Assembly: GCA_015067615.1 (NCBI GenBank) | Contig: SVMD01000018.1 | Location: 1 to 39,793 of the forward strand | Origin: Oscillospiraceae bacterium | GTDB taxonomy: Bacteria > Bacillota > Clostridia > Oscillospirales > Oscillospiraceae | Reading direction: 5' to 3' | Length of the DNA stretch: 39,793 nt | Shown here: piece after piece, positions 8,165-15,172 of the stretch | Layout of the letters: the number at the start of each line of letters is the position of its first letter | Numbering within the stretch: position 1 is the first letter of the stretch | Program-made: the position numbers and the translations under genes | Notes under the pieces: model-generated | Database searches by the model: none | The model's input: the letters and a program-made list of their open reading frames with translations, nothing else | What the model was told of the DNA's origin: nothing

Positions 8165-8974
8165 ATGAAGAAGACCATCGCTATCATCCTGACCCTGGTT
8201 CTGGCCCTGTCCCTGGCCGCCTGCGGCGGCGGCAACGCCGACGACAAGACCATCACTGTGGCCGCTTCCCCCACCCCCCATGCTGAGATCCTGAAGGTCG
8301 CTGCCGAAGTTCTGGCCAAGGACGGCTGGACTCTGGAGATCAAGGAATACACCGATTACGTCCAGCCCAACAACGTAGTTGAGGACGGCGAAATTGACGC
8401 CAACTACTTCCAGCACGTTCCCTATCTGGATACCTTCAACGCCGACAACGGCACCCACCTGGTGAGCGTTGCCATGGTCCACTACGAGCCCTTCGGCATC
8501 TACGCCGGCACCAAGTCCGCCATCGCCGACCTGGCCGAGGGCGACAAGATCGCCATCCCCAACGACGGCTCCAACCGTGCCCGTGCCCTGCTGCTGCTGG
8601 AGGCTGAGGGTATCATCAAGCTGAAGGACGGCATCGGCATGGACGCCACCGACCTGGACATCGTGGAGAACCCCCTGAACCTGGACATCGTCCAGATGGA
8701 GGCCGCCCAGATCGCCAACGTCCGTGACTCCGTCGCCCTGGCCGTCATCAACGGCAACTACGCCCTGCAGGCCGGTCTGAACGCCGGTACCGACGCCCTG
8801 GCCGTGGAGGACGCTGAGTCCATCTCCGCCACCACCTACGCAAACGTGCTGGTGGTCAAGGAAGGCAACGAGGAGAACGAGAAGATCCAGGCCCTGATCA
8901 AGGCTGTCCTGAGCCAGGAGGTCAAGGACTACATCAACAACACCTACTCCGGCGCTGTTGTGCCCATTTTCTAA
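8165..8974 (+). CDS. metQ: Methionine-binding lipoprotein MetQ
   Basis: Substrate-binding protein of MetNIQ, anchored to the outer face of the membrane. The 269-residue precursor has a lipoprotein signal (MKKTIAIILTLVLALSLAAC) with the lipidation Cys at position 20. The mature part is the NlpA family: TVAASPTPHAEIL, YFQHVPYLDTFN, IAIPNDGSNRARALLLLE and AVINGNYALQAGL are typical segments. It is the last gene of the operon and is followed by a strong terminator. Confidence 0.95.
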   Translation: MKKTIAIILTLVLALSLAACGGGNADDKTITVAASPTPHAEILKVAAEVLAKDGWTLEIKEYTDYVQPNNVVEDGEIDANYFQHVPYLDTFNADNGTHLVSVAMVHYEPFGIYAGTKSAIADLAEGDKIAIPNDGSNRARALLLLEAEGIIKLKDGIGMDATDLDIVENPLNLDIVQMEAAQIANVRDSVALAVINGNYALQAGLNAGTDALAVEDAESISATTYANVLVVKEGNEENEKIQALIKAVLSQEVKDYINNTYSGAVVPIF

Positions 8975-8985
8975 GAATAACCACA

Positions 8986-9017
8986 AAAAGGGAGATGCCG
9001 AAAGGCATCTCCCTTTT
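8986..9017. terminator. Terminator of metNIQ
   Basis: A perfect 14-bp stem (AAAAGGGAGATGCC and its complement) with a GAAA tetraloop ends in TTTT. It also has a T-run on the minus strand and so can serve the converging nucleotidyltransferase gene. Confidence 0.9.
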
Positions 9018-9035
9018 GCTATGCGGTTTTTGGAA

Positions 9036-9962
9036 TTATCCCCACAGGCTGTCGGGATACAGACCCTGAGCGGTCTTTTCCCGCAGGGCGGCCACGATGA
9101 CCGGCTTGTCTGCAGCATAGGTAACGCCGTACCACTTGTCGGCGGAGGTCAGCACCTTGACGGTGGCCTGATCCGCGGACAGCAGAGTCTGAACCACGAA
9201 GGGCAGGAAATACTCACTCTTCAGGGGGTTGGTCTTGAAGGCGTTGTCCAGGAATGCGGCAAAGCCCCGCTCGATCTCCTCCAGGAAGCTGGGGGTGAAG
9301 CCCCACATGTTCATGGAGACGATGGTGTCTTCAGGCAGGTCCACCCAGTTCTCACCGTCCTCGGTGAAGTGGATGCCGCCCTCGTACTTTTCGATCCGGG
9401 TCCGCTCGATAACCTCGGTCAGGAAGCCATTTTCGTCGGCGTAGCAGACGCCCCGGGCAACGGAGCCGTTTTCGGTGACGGTCTTGCCGATTTCATAGCC
9501 CACCATGCAGTAGTCGAACTTGTCGCCGTCCTGGGCCTTGCACAGAGCCTCGTACATGGTCTTGTAGGCGGACTTGCCGTAGTAGTCGTCGGCATTGATG
9601 ACGGCAAAGGGTGCGCCGTCGATGGCATCCTTGGCGCACAGCACAGCGTGGCTGGTGCCCCAGGGCTTGGTGCGACCTTCGGGAACGGTGTAGCCCTCAG
9701 GCAGCTTGTCCAGCTCCTGATAGGCATAGCGGATCTCCACGGGAGCCTTGGCCAGTCTTGCGCCTACGGTCTCCATGAAATCCTTCCGGATGGCTTCCTT
9801 GATGATGATGACGACGGTATCAAAGCCCGCTTCGTGGGCGTCGTAAACAGAGTAATCCAGGATCGCCTCTCCGCAGCTGCCAACAGGATCGATCTGCTTC
9901 AGTCCACCGTAGCGGCTTCCCATACCCGCAGCCATCACGACCAGAACAGGTTTCTTAGTCAT
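9036..9962 (-). CDS. Sugar-phosphate nucleotidyltransferase family protein
   Basis: A 308-residue enzyme of the NTP-transferase (GT-A-like) fold. The N-terminal nucleotide-binding signature is VMAAGMGSRYGGLKQIDPVG (residues 9-28) and the metal-binding motif NADDYYG lies near 121. These enzymes form NDP-sugars from sugar-1-phosphates and NTPs, and the closest named type is UTP-glucose-1-phosphate uridylyltransferase. The KQIDPVG and GTSHAVLCA segments fit a distinct Clostridia branch whose sugar is unknown. Its promoter is at 9998-10026 and AGGAGGT precedes the ATG. It is monocistronic and convergent with metQ, with no cell-wall or capsule genes nearby. Confidence 0.85.
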   Translation of the reverse strand: MTKKPVLVVMAAGMGSRYGGLKQIDPVGSCGEAILDYSVYDAHEAGFDTVVIIIKEAIRKDFMETVGARLAKAPVEIRYAYQELDKLPEGYTVPEGRTKPWGTSHAVLCAKDAIDGAPFAVINADDYYGKSAYKTMYEALCKAQDGDKFDYCMVGYEIGKTVTENGSVARGVCYADENGFLTEVIERTRIEKYEGGIHFTEDGENWVDLPEDTIVSMNMWGFTPSFLEEIERGFAAFLDNAFKTNPLKSEYFLPFVVQTLLSADQATVKVLTSADKWYGVTYAADKPVIVAALREKTAQGLYPDSLWG

Positions 9963-9997
9963 ACGAATGACCTCCTTGATTTTTTATGTACATATTT

Positions 9998-10026
9998 ATT
10001 ATAGCGCCGAAAATATAAAAAGGCAA
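9998..10026 (-). promoter_or_regulatory. Promoter of the nucleotidyltransferase gene
   Basis: Minus-strand TTGCCT (10026-10021), 17-bp spacer, TATAAT (10003-9998), about 35 bp upstream of the ATG at 9962. Confidence 0.75.
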
Positions 10027-10084
10027 CCGCAGTTTCTCTTAATTTTTAGCCAAAATGCACTATAATTTATGTTTTTGCGGGAAT

Positions 10085-11008
10085 TTACAGCAAATCTGAC
10101 GCATCCAGGAAAATGCTGTCCCCTTTAAGCCGGTCCCAGGAAAATTCCTTTGCCAGCTCCCGGGCGGAAAGGGCCGTGTTCTGATCGATGAGCCCCGCGG
10201 CATGGGCCAGGGTGCCGATGAGCTTTTCCGGGGTTACCCGTTTGCGCAGCTCTCCCAGGTCCAGGTCCTTATCCCGCTTGCTCAGGCGGCGGCCGTCGGG
10301 GGCCAGGAGCATGGGCACATGGCCGTACTCCGGATGGGGGAAGCCGAACAGCTCCTGCAAGTACATCTGCCGGGGGGCGGAGGACAGCAGGTCCATACCC
10401 CGGACCACCTCGGTAACGCCCGCTTCACCGTCGTCAACGGTCACCGCCAGCTGGTAGACGTAGACACCGTCCGCCCGGCGGACCACCATATCGCCGCAGT
10501 CTGTGGCCAGATTCAGTTCGTAATGGCCCTGGACCCTATCCTCCACTTCCCATACCTTGTCCGGCACCATCACACGCCAGGCGGGCTTCCGGTTGAAGGA
10601 CGCCCGCTGCTCCTCCGTCAGATTCCGGCAGGTGCCGGTGTAGACGTAGGTGCCGTCGGATAAGTGAGGCGCATTGACGCTGTGCAGCTGGCTGCGGGTG
10701 CAGAAACACGGATAGAGCAGCCCCATTTGCCGGAGCTGCTCGAAATATTGGTCATAGGCACCGCTTCTCAGGCTCTGGGCCGGGGTCTCCCGGTCATAGG
10801 TAAGTCCCAGCCAGTTAAGGTCCTCCCGGAGGACCTGTGCGAATTCTCCGCTGGTCCGCTGGGTGTCCAGGTCCTCCATCCGCAGCACCATTTCGCCATC
10901 CCGGCTTCTGACGGAAGCCCAGGCGATCAGGGCTGCGAACACATTGCCCAGGTGCATCCGGCCGGAGGGTGTGGGCGCGAAGCGGCCAACAACAGGCTTG
11001 CTGCTCAT
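10085..11008 (-). CDS. gluQ: Glutamyl-Q tRNA(Asp) synthetase
   Basis: Truncated GluRS paralogue that attaches glutamate to queuosine at position 34 of tRNA(Asp). The 307-residue length fits GluQRS, which lacks the anticodon-binding domain of GluRS. Visible motifs are FAPTPSGRMHLGN (HIGH-type, residues 10-22), the zinc-site CFCT with a downstream YTGTC, and RRLSKRDKDLDL as the KMSKS-equivalent. The start ATG overlaps the stop of the upstream 125-residue membrane protein (TAATG), so translation is coupled. A queuosine-related substrate implies that the organism makes or salvages queuine; no queuosine genes are in the window. Confidence 0.92.
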   Translation of the reverse strand: MSSKPVVGRFAPTPSGRMHLGNVFAALIAWASVRSRDGEMVLRMEDLDTQRTSGEFAQVLREDLNWLGLTYDRETPAQSLRSGAYDQYFEQLRQMGLLYPCFCTRSQLHSVNAPHLSDGTYVYTGTCRNLTEEQRASFNRKPAWRVMVPDKVWEVEDRVQGHYELNLATDCGDMVVRRADGVYVYQLAVTVDDGEAGVTEVVRGMDLLSSAPRQMYLQELFGFPHPEYGHVPMLLAPDGRRLSKRDKDLDLGELRKRVTPEKLIGTLAHAAGLIDQNTALSARELAKEFSWDRLKGDSIFLDASDLL

Positions 11009-11385
11009 TACAGCAGCACCAGCACCCAGTAGCCAGCCAGGCCCAGGATGCCCAGAGCCTCCAGCAGCGCCAGAATGATCAGGCCCCGGTTGCTCTTTTC
11101 CTTCGTCTTTTTCTTCTTGGATTTCGCTTTCGGCTGGGGGGCGTCCTCGGTCAGCTTCAGCTCCCGGATCTGGGGCTGAGCCTGGCCTTCGCCGTGGCCG
11201 TTGGCGGAATTTCGGGCAGAATTCCCAGTCTTCGGGTTGGCTTTGGCAGGGGCGGCCTTTCGTGCGGGCATATCGCCGATCATGCGCTTGGCAGAATCCA
11301 GTTCCCGTTCAAACCAGTCCTCATCCTCTAAAAGCTGTGCCTGGAGCTTTTCCAGTTCCTTACTCGGATCATCAAACATAGGCAT
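11008..11385 (-). CDS. Hypothetical tail-anchored membrane protein, 125 aa
   Basis: The N-terminal third is acidic and helical (DPSKELEKLQAQLLEDEDWFERELDSAKRMI), the middle is a low-complexity Ala/Lys/Gln/Pro linker ending in a KSKKKKTKEK basic patch, and the last 23 residues form one hydrophobic helix (GLIILALLEALGILGLAGYWVLVLL). This is a tail-anchored design with the soluble part in the cytosol. I do not recognise the family. The ATG has GGAGG 8 nt upstream and the gene overlaps gluQ by the TAATG junction, so the two are expressed together. Confidence 0.75.
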   Translation of the reverse strand: MPMFDDPSKELEKLQAQLLEDEDWFERELDSAKRMIGDMPARKAAPAKANPKTGNSARNSANGHGEGQAQPQIRELKLTEDAPQPKAKSKKKKTKEKSNRGLIILALLEALGILGLAGYWVLVLL

Positions 11386-11531
11386 GTCAGATCCCTCCTT
11401 TGGGGTCTATTGTAACCGAAAAATGGCAGATTGTAAAGTCAAAACCACGATTCCCCAGAAGAAGCGGTACAAAACCCGGAATATCCCGCCAAAGCCGGGC
11501 ATAGACTGGACCACACAAGGAGGGATGCGCT

Positions 11532-11795
11532 ATGACCCAGCCGCAGCTGCCCCAGCAGCTTTCACTGACGGACCGGAAAAAGCTCAGCGTCACGGCGGTG
11601 AGGGAAGTGAAGAGCTTTGACGAAAATCTGGTGGTCCTGCTCACCGACCTGGGCGAACTGAGCATCCACGGCCAAAGTCTGCAGCTGAAGGACCTGTCGG
11701 TCCAGGAGGGGCGGGCGGCGGTGGAGGGGGATATCTCTGCCCTGATCTATCAGGAGCCCCGGTCCCGCGGCTTTTGGAGCCGCTTTCTGGGTTGA
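11532..11795 (+). CDS. yabP: Sporulation protein YabP
   Basis: An 87-residue YabP/YqfC family protein with the typical pattern LSLTDRKKLSVTAVREVKSFDENLVVLLTDLGELSIHGQSLQLKDLSVQEGRAAVEGDI. YabP is needed for spore cortex formation in Bacillus and is made in the mother cell under SigE. AAGGAGGG lies 8 nt before the ATG. The gene order yabP-yabQ-divIC-yabR matches the Bacillus/Clostridia arrangement, except that hslR is missing upstream. Its presence supports a spore-forming ancestry. Confidence 0.92.
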   Translation: MTQPQLPQQLSLTDRKKLSVTAVREVKSFDENLVVLLTDLGELSIHGQSLQLKDLSVQEGRAAVEGDISALIYQEPRSRGFWSRFLG

Positions 11796-12436
11796 CGGCC
11801 CCGGCGGTAGCCGCCGGGCGGACAGCCTGGGCCCTTGTCCTGGGAGCGGCGCTTGGACTCTGGTATGGGTTTCTGCGCCCCCTGGGACGGCGGTGCCCCC
11901 GGAGCGCAGATCTTCTGTTTCTGCTGGGCTGCGGCTGGGGATGGCTGTGGCTGGCCTTTGGGGTATGCCGGGGAGATCTGCGCATGGGGTATCTGGCGGG
12001 CACTTTTCTGGGTGCCATCGGTATAGACAGAACCCTGGGCCTTGTCCTGGCCGGGATTTGGGAGGGATTCTGGCGGTTTGCCGGTACAATCCTGAGAAAT
12101 TTGTACCATCCGGTGAAAAATATTTTCTATTTTGCGAAAAAAGTGTTTGCATCTGCGGAAAAATGGGTTACAATAAAATGGAATAACCGCCGACATTTTC
12201 GGCGGATGTCCGGAGGCGAATCCCATGGCAGAATTCAAAATTCCCTTCCGCGATATCAAGGTGACCTACACCCGCAGCCATCCCCTGACCAAAGTGGTGG
12301 TCATTGCACTTATTCTCGTGTGTACTGCAGCGCTGATCACCCTGATGTGGTCCGGCAGCCGGCTGAAAAACGAGATCGCCGACCTGCGCAGCGAGGCAGC
12401 AAACCTGGAAGCGGAAAACGCGGAGCTGAAAGATAA
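11792..12436 (+). CDS. yabQ: Spore cortex protein YabQ, with reading frame running into divIC
   Basis: Membrane protein of spore cortex formation, assigned from position after yabP and hydrophobic profile: three or four helices in the first ~110 residues (TAWALVLGAALGLWYGFL, LLFLLGCGWGWLWLAFGV, YLAGTFLGAIGIDRTLGLVLAG) and a basic C-terminal stretch (YHPVKNIFYFAKKVFASAEKW). TTG at 11792 overlaps the yabP stop (TTGA); an in-frame TTG at 11774 is an alternative. YabQ-like sequence ends around 12200, but the frame has no stop until 12436 and overlaps divIC by 212 bp with a non-YabQ tail. Either the overlap is real or a stop/frameshift change extended the frame. Confidence 0.75.
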   Translation: MTAPAVAAGRTAWALVLGAALGLWYGFLRPLGRRCPRSADLLFLLGCGWGWLWLAFGVCRGDLRMGYLAGTFLGAIGIDRTLGLVLAGIWEGFWRFAGTILRNLYHPVKNIFYFAKKVFASAEKWVTIKWNNRRHFRRMSGGESHGRIQNSLPRYQGDLHPQPSPDQSGGHCTYSRVYCSADHPDVVRQPAEKRDRRPAQRGSKPGSGKRGAER

Positions 12437-12536
12437 GATCGAAGATCTGGACTCCGTGGAAGGCGTTGAGAATATTGCCGAGGACGAGCTGGATCTTGTG
12501 GATCCGGATACCATCGTCATCGATCCCAATCCCTGA
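12225..12536 (+). CDS. divIC: Septum formation initiator FtsB/DivIC family protein
   Basis: A 103-residue bitopic division protein: a short cytosolic N-terminus, one membrane helix (VVVIALILVCTAALITLMW, about residues 24-42) and an extracellular leucine-zipper coiled coil (LKNEIADLRSEAANLEAENAELKDKIEDLDSVEGVENIAEDELDLV). DivIC works with FtsL and DivIB/FtsQ to activate septal peptidoglycan synthesis. GGAGG (12211-12215) precedes the ATG by 9 nt. The gene lies between yabQ and yabR in the conserved order. A small hairpin (GCCGA/TCGGC) lies just before its ribosome site. Confidence 0.9.
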   Translation: MAEFKIPFRDIKVTYTRSHPLTKVVVIALILVCTAALITLMWSGSRLKNEIADLRSEAANLEAENAELKDKIEDLDSVEGVENIAEDELDLVDPDTIVIDPNP

Positions 12537-12571
12537 TACATACACCCAAAATGGAGGAAGCAGAGTAAACT

Positions 12572-13075
12572 ATGGAGTTAACCGTTGGAGCAATCTTAGA
12601 GGGAAAAGTCAAGTCCATCACCAATTTTGGCGCCTTTGTGGCCCTGCCTGAGAATAAGACCGGCATGGTACATATTTCCGAAGTGGCCAATGCCTATGTC
12701 AGCGATATCCGTCAGCACCTGACCGAAGGCCAGGACGTGAAGGTCATGGTCATCGGCACCGAAAACGGCAAGATCAATCTGTCCATCAAGCGTCTGGAGC
12801 CCAAGCCCCAGCGTGAAAATACCGGCCGTCCTCAGGGCAATTTCCGTCCCAACAGCGACCGGGCTGACCGTCCCCAGCGCCGGGAGGGCGGCTTCCAGGA
12901 CCGCCAGGCACGGCCTCAGCAGGAGAATCGTCCCCAGCGGGCTCCCATCCAGCCTGCCGCGCCCAAGACCGCGGACCAGCTGTTCGAGGAGAAGCTGAAG
13001 GCCTTCATGTCCGAGTCCGACAACAAACTCTCCGGCATTCGGGCTGACCACCGGACCAAGAGCAGAAGAAGATAA
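12572..13075 (+). CDS. yabR: S1 domain RNA-binding protein YabR
   Basis: A 167-residue protein with one N-terminal S1 RNA-binding domain (residues 1-72: GAILEGKVKSITNFGAFVAL, GMVHISEVANAYVSDI, INLSIKRL), as in polynucleotide phosphorylase and ribosomal S1. It continues with an Arg/Gln/Pro-rich disordered region (about 80-130) and a short helical C-terminus (ADQLFEEKLKAFMSESDNKLSGI) ending in basic residues. It is the last gene of the yabP-divIC block and is followed directly by a terminator. The target RNA is unknown. Confidence 0.9.
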   Translation: MELTVGAILEGKVKSITNFGAFVALPENKTGMVHISEVANAYVSDIRQHLTEGQDVKVMVIGTENGKINLSIKRLEPKPQRENTGRPQGNFRPNSDRADRPQRREGGFQDRQARPQQENRPQRAPIQPAAPKTADQLFEEKLKAFMSESDNKLSGIRADHRTKSRRR

Positions 13076-13078
13076 GTT

Positions 13079-13104
13079 AAAAGGGCTGCGATGCAGCCCT
13101 TTTT
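13079..13104 (+). terminator. Terminator after yabR
   Basis: Stem AAAAGGGCTGC/GCAGCCCTTTT with a GAT loop and following TTTTT, four bases past the yabR stop. Confidence 0.9.
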
Positions 13105-13206
13105 AGTTGAGAGTTTATAGTTAATAGTTGAGAGTAAAGGTGTCGGCTTTGCCGACAATTTTAAAATTATCGCCGAAGGCGATACCTTAACTGTCAACTC
13201 TCAACT
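13105..13206. repeat. Palindromic repeat element, 102 bp
   Basis: Perfect 10-bp terminal inverted repeats AGTTGAGAGT (13105-13114) and ACTCTCAACT (13197-13206) enclose two small GC hairpins (GTCGGC..GCCGAC and ATCGCC..GGCGAT) joined by AATTTTAAAATT. The unit is a non-autonomous, MITE-like palindrome between yabR and the SDR gene. Short repeated AGTTGAGAGTT tracts of this type are common in gut Clostridia. Confidence 0.8.
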
Positions 13207-13223
13207 TGCCACGAGGTAATATT

Positions 13224-13922
13224 ATGGCAAATGTAGTCATTACCGGCGGCAGCCGGGGCATCGGTGCCGCAGCGGTCCGGCGCTTTGCGGACCGGGGGGA
13301 CCGGGTTTACTTCCTGTACGCCGCCAATGCGGAAGCTGCCAGGACCGTGGAAGAGAAAACCGGAGCCGTGGGCATTCGCTGCGATGTGTCCGACGGTAAC
13401 GCTGTCCGGGAAGCCTTTCAGGCCATCGGAGATGTGGATATCCTGGTCTGCTGTGCAGGACTGGCCCATTATGGATTGCTGTCCATGACCGACGAGGCCA
13501 CCTGGGACCGGCTGTTTGCGGTGAATGTCAAGGGCATTTACCACTGCGTCAACGCCGCCATGCCCTCTTTCCTTTCCAAACAGGCCGGGTCCATCGTGAC
13601 GGTGTCCTCCATGTGGGGCCAGGTGGGCGCTTCCTGCGAGGCGGCCTACTCCGCCACCAAGGGCGCCGTGATCGCTCTGACCAAGGCCCTGGCAAAGGAG
13701 CTGGGTCCCAGCGGTATCCGCTGCAACTGTGTGTCCCCGGGACTGATCCTGACGGACATGTGTGCAAACCTGGATGCGGAGACCCTGGCCGGTATGGCCG
13801 AGGAGACGCCCCTGGGCCGCAACGGAACGCCGGAGGACGTGGCAAAGGCCATCGAATACCTGGCCGATGCCCAGTTTGTTACTGGCCACGTTTTAAATGT
13901 CAACGGCGGCTTCGTCGTGTAA
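13224..13922 (+). CDS. SDR family oxidoreductase (FabG-like)
   Basis: A 232-residue classical short-chain dehydrogenase. The NAD(P)-binding TGGSRGIG lies at residues 7-14, the adenine-site Asp in RCDVSD, NAG-equivalent CCAGLAHYG, catalytic Ser in VTVSSMWG and the catalytic Tyr-Lys pair in AAYSATKGAV; the C-terminus GHVLNVNGGF is also typical. The closest named types are YmfI/YgfF-like or FabG-like reductases. The substrate is unknown because no fatty-acid genes adjoin it. The ATG at 13224 has GAGGTAA at good spacing. Earlier in-frame TTG at 13206 falls in the repeat element and is rejected. Confidence 0.9.
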   Translation: MANVVITGGSRGIGAAAVRRFADRGDRVYFLYAANAEAARTVEEKTGAVGIRCDVSDGNAVREAFQAIGDVDILVCCAGLAHYGLLSMTDEATWDRLFAVNVKGIYHCVNAAMPSFLSKQAGSIVTVSSMWGQVGASCEAAYSATKGAVIALTKALAKELGPSGIRCNCVSPGLILTDMCANLDAETLAGMAEETPLGRNGTPEDVAKAIEYLADAQFVTGHVLNVNGGFVV

Positions 13923-13942
13923 ATTTCATTTACAGCAAAAAA

Positions 13943-14062
13943 CTTGGCTCTCCCTTTGGGAGAGCTGGCGCTGCTTTAGCGGCGACTGAGAGGGAAAAGA
14001 CGTTACGACCCCCTCTCCGTCAGTCCTTCGGACTGCCACCTCCCCCAAAGGGGGAGGCAAGG
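13943..14062. repeat. Palindromic repeat element, 120 bp
   Basis: The left half starts CTTGGCTCTCCCTTTGGGAG and the right half ends with the inverted counterpart CCCCCAAAGGGGGAGGCAAG. Each half contains its own small hairpin (CTCCC-TTT-GGGAG and CCCCC-AAA-GGGGG), and the two halves share GGTGGC/GACTGA/GAGGG modules in inverted order. It lies between the SDR gene and rpiB. I see no gene in the 213-bp gap. Confidence 0.8.
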
Positions 14063-14135
14063 CGCCTTCGGCGCATTGATTGGCCAAACAATCATTTACC
14101 TTACATCATATATCATTTTTAAGGAGAATACAGAT

Positions 14136-14576
14136 ATGAAAATTTCCATTGGCTGTGATCACGGCGCGCTGACTCTGAAGAACAAGGTTGTTGCCCATCT
14201 GGAGAAGCAGGGCCACGAGGTGAAGGACTTCGGCACCTATACCCCCGATTCCTGCGACTATCCCGAATTCGCTGCCGCTGCCGCCAGGGCCGTGGCCTCT
14301 GGAGAGTGCGAGAAGGGTATCGTTCTCTGCACCACCGGCATCGGCGTTTCCATCTCCGCCAACAAGGTTGACGGTATCCGCTGCGCCCTGCTCAGCGATG
14401 TCTGGTCCGCCAAGATGACCCGTCTGCACAACGACACCAACATGATGGCCCTGGGCGCCGGTGTGGTGGGCGAGAACCTGGCTCTGGAGATCGTGGACAC
14501 CTGGGTGGGCACCGAATTCTCCGGCGAAGCCCGGCACCAGAGAAGAATCGACAAGCTGATGGCTCTGGAAAAGTAA
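14136..14576 (+). CDS. rpiB: Ribose-5-phosphate isomerase B
   Basis: Interconverts ribose-5-phosphate and ribulose-5-phosphate in the non-oxidative pentose phosphate pathway. The 146-residue protein shows the LacAB/RpiB pattern: GCDHGA near the start, the active-site segment GIVLCTTGIGVSISANKVDGIRCAL with its catalytic Cys, and MMALGAGVVG. AAGGAG lies 8 nt before the ATG at 14136. The open frame extends upstream into the repeat but lacks a ribosome site there. It is followed by a strong terminator. Confidence 0.94.
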   Translation: MKISIGCDHGALTLKNKVVAHLEKQGHEVKDFGTYTPDSCDYPEFAAAAARAVASGECEKGIVLCTTGIGVSISANKVDGIRCALLSDVWSAKMTRLHNDTNMMALGAGVVGENLALEIVDTWVGTEFSGEARHQRRIDKLMALEK

Positions 14577-14583
14577 GAATAAG

Positions 14584-14613
14584 AAAAAACGGACGCGAAA
14601 GCGTCCGTTTTTC
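14584..14613. terminator. Bidirectional terminator after rpiB
   Basis: Stem AAAAACGGACGC/GCGTCCGTTTTT with a GAAA tetraloop. Both strands carry T-runs, so it can serve rpiB and the converging small gene ending at 14617. Confidence 0.9.
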
Positions 14614-14616
14614 TTT

Positions 14617-14886
14617 TTAGAACTGATAGCCCGCTTCCAGCAGACGGGAAAGGGCCTCGTTGGCCTCCTCATCCGTAAACAGGGCGGTGAAGCGCTTGTC
14701 GATGACCAGAGCTTCCAGAGAAAGCTTTAACTGTCCCTTGGCTGCCAGATCGTTGAAGCCGTCAGAAAGCCGGGTGCCGGAGAGGATTCGCTTGGCACCT
14801 TTTACGTCCAGAGAGCGCATCCGGACGCCCATCAAATTGGCCGCTGCCCGGTTGCTTTCAAAGGCGGCAATGAATTTTTCTTCCAT
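14617..14886 (-). CDS. Hypothetical protein, 89 aa
   Basis: A small, soluble, mainly helical protein (MEEKFIAAFESNRAAANLMGVRMRSL ... DEEANEALSRLLEAGYQF). There is no signal peptide, membrane segment or recognisable motif. The ribosome site AAGGAGGAAATCCA before the ATG is strong and the codon use matches neighbouring genes, so it is probably expressed. I do not recognise the family. It is monocistronic, converges on rpiB, and its upstream region is a palindromic repeat. Confidence 0.65.
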   Translation of the reverse strand: MEEKFIAAFESNRAAANLMGVRMRSLDVKGAKRILSGTRLSDGFNDLAAKGQLKLSLEALVIDKRFTALFTDEEANEALSRLLEAGYQF

Positions 14887-14905
14887 TGGATTTCCTCCTT
14901 AATAA

Positions 14906-15123
14906 GATAAATTATCGTTTATGCGGGCATGGGCCCGCAGCCAATTCGTGCTCGGTGCATCGGTATTCTTTATTTCCCTGACCCGCTCGGTAACGCTACA
15001 TGTTCAAAATAGTTCAAATTATTGAGCTGTAGCGAACCGGGTGAGCCCAATGGTGTAACGATGACTGCCAGGATAACAGGCTCGCATTATCCGCGGGCAT
15101 TGCCCGCTAAACGATAATTTATC
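14906..15123. repeat. Long palindromic element with inverted terminal repeats, 218 bp
   Basis: The ends are inverted repeats: 14906-14929 (GATAAATTATCGTTTA, one unpaired T, GCGGGCA) and 15101-15123 (TGCCCGC, TAAACGATAATTTATC), giving 16 plus 7 perfect pairs. The next bases inside also pair locally (GGGCATGGGCCC, GCGGGCATTGCCCGC). The interior is non-coding, with another partial inversion around CGGTAACGCTAC/GTAGCGAACCG. The element occupies nearly all of the 286 bp between the 89-residue gene and hisS and has MITE architecture. Part of the TIR motif (TAAATTATCG) recurs near 4650. Confidence 0.75.
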
Positions 15124-15139
15124 GGCTTATGAAAACACA

Positions 15140-15161
15140 GGGGAGAGCGAACGCCCTCCCC
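15140..15161 (-). terminator. Probable terminator of hisS
   Basis: On the minus strand, GGGGAG-G-GCG-TTC-GC-T-CTCCCC forms a stem about 12 bp after the hisS stop, followed by a loose TGTGTTTTC rather than a full T-run. Confidence 0.55.
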
Positions 15162-15172
15162 GGATTTGGTTT

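Noticed and set aside
14941..15060. Possible small RNA inside the 218-bp palindromic element
   Set aside because: Pairing exists but is explained by the element's inverted architecture, and no promoter or terminator is evident.
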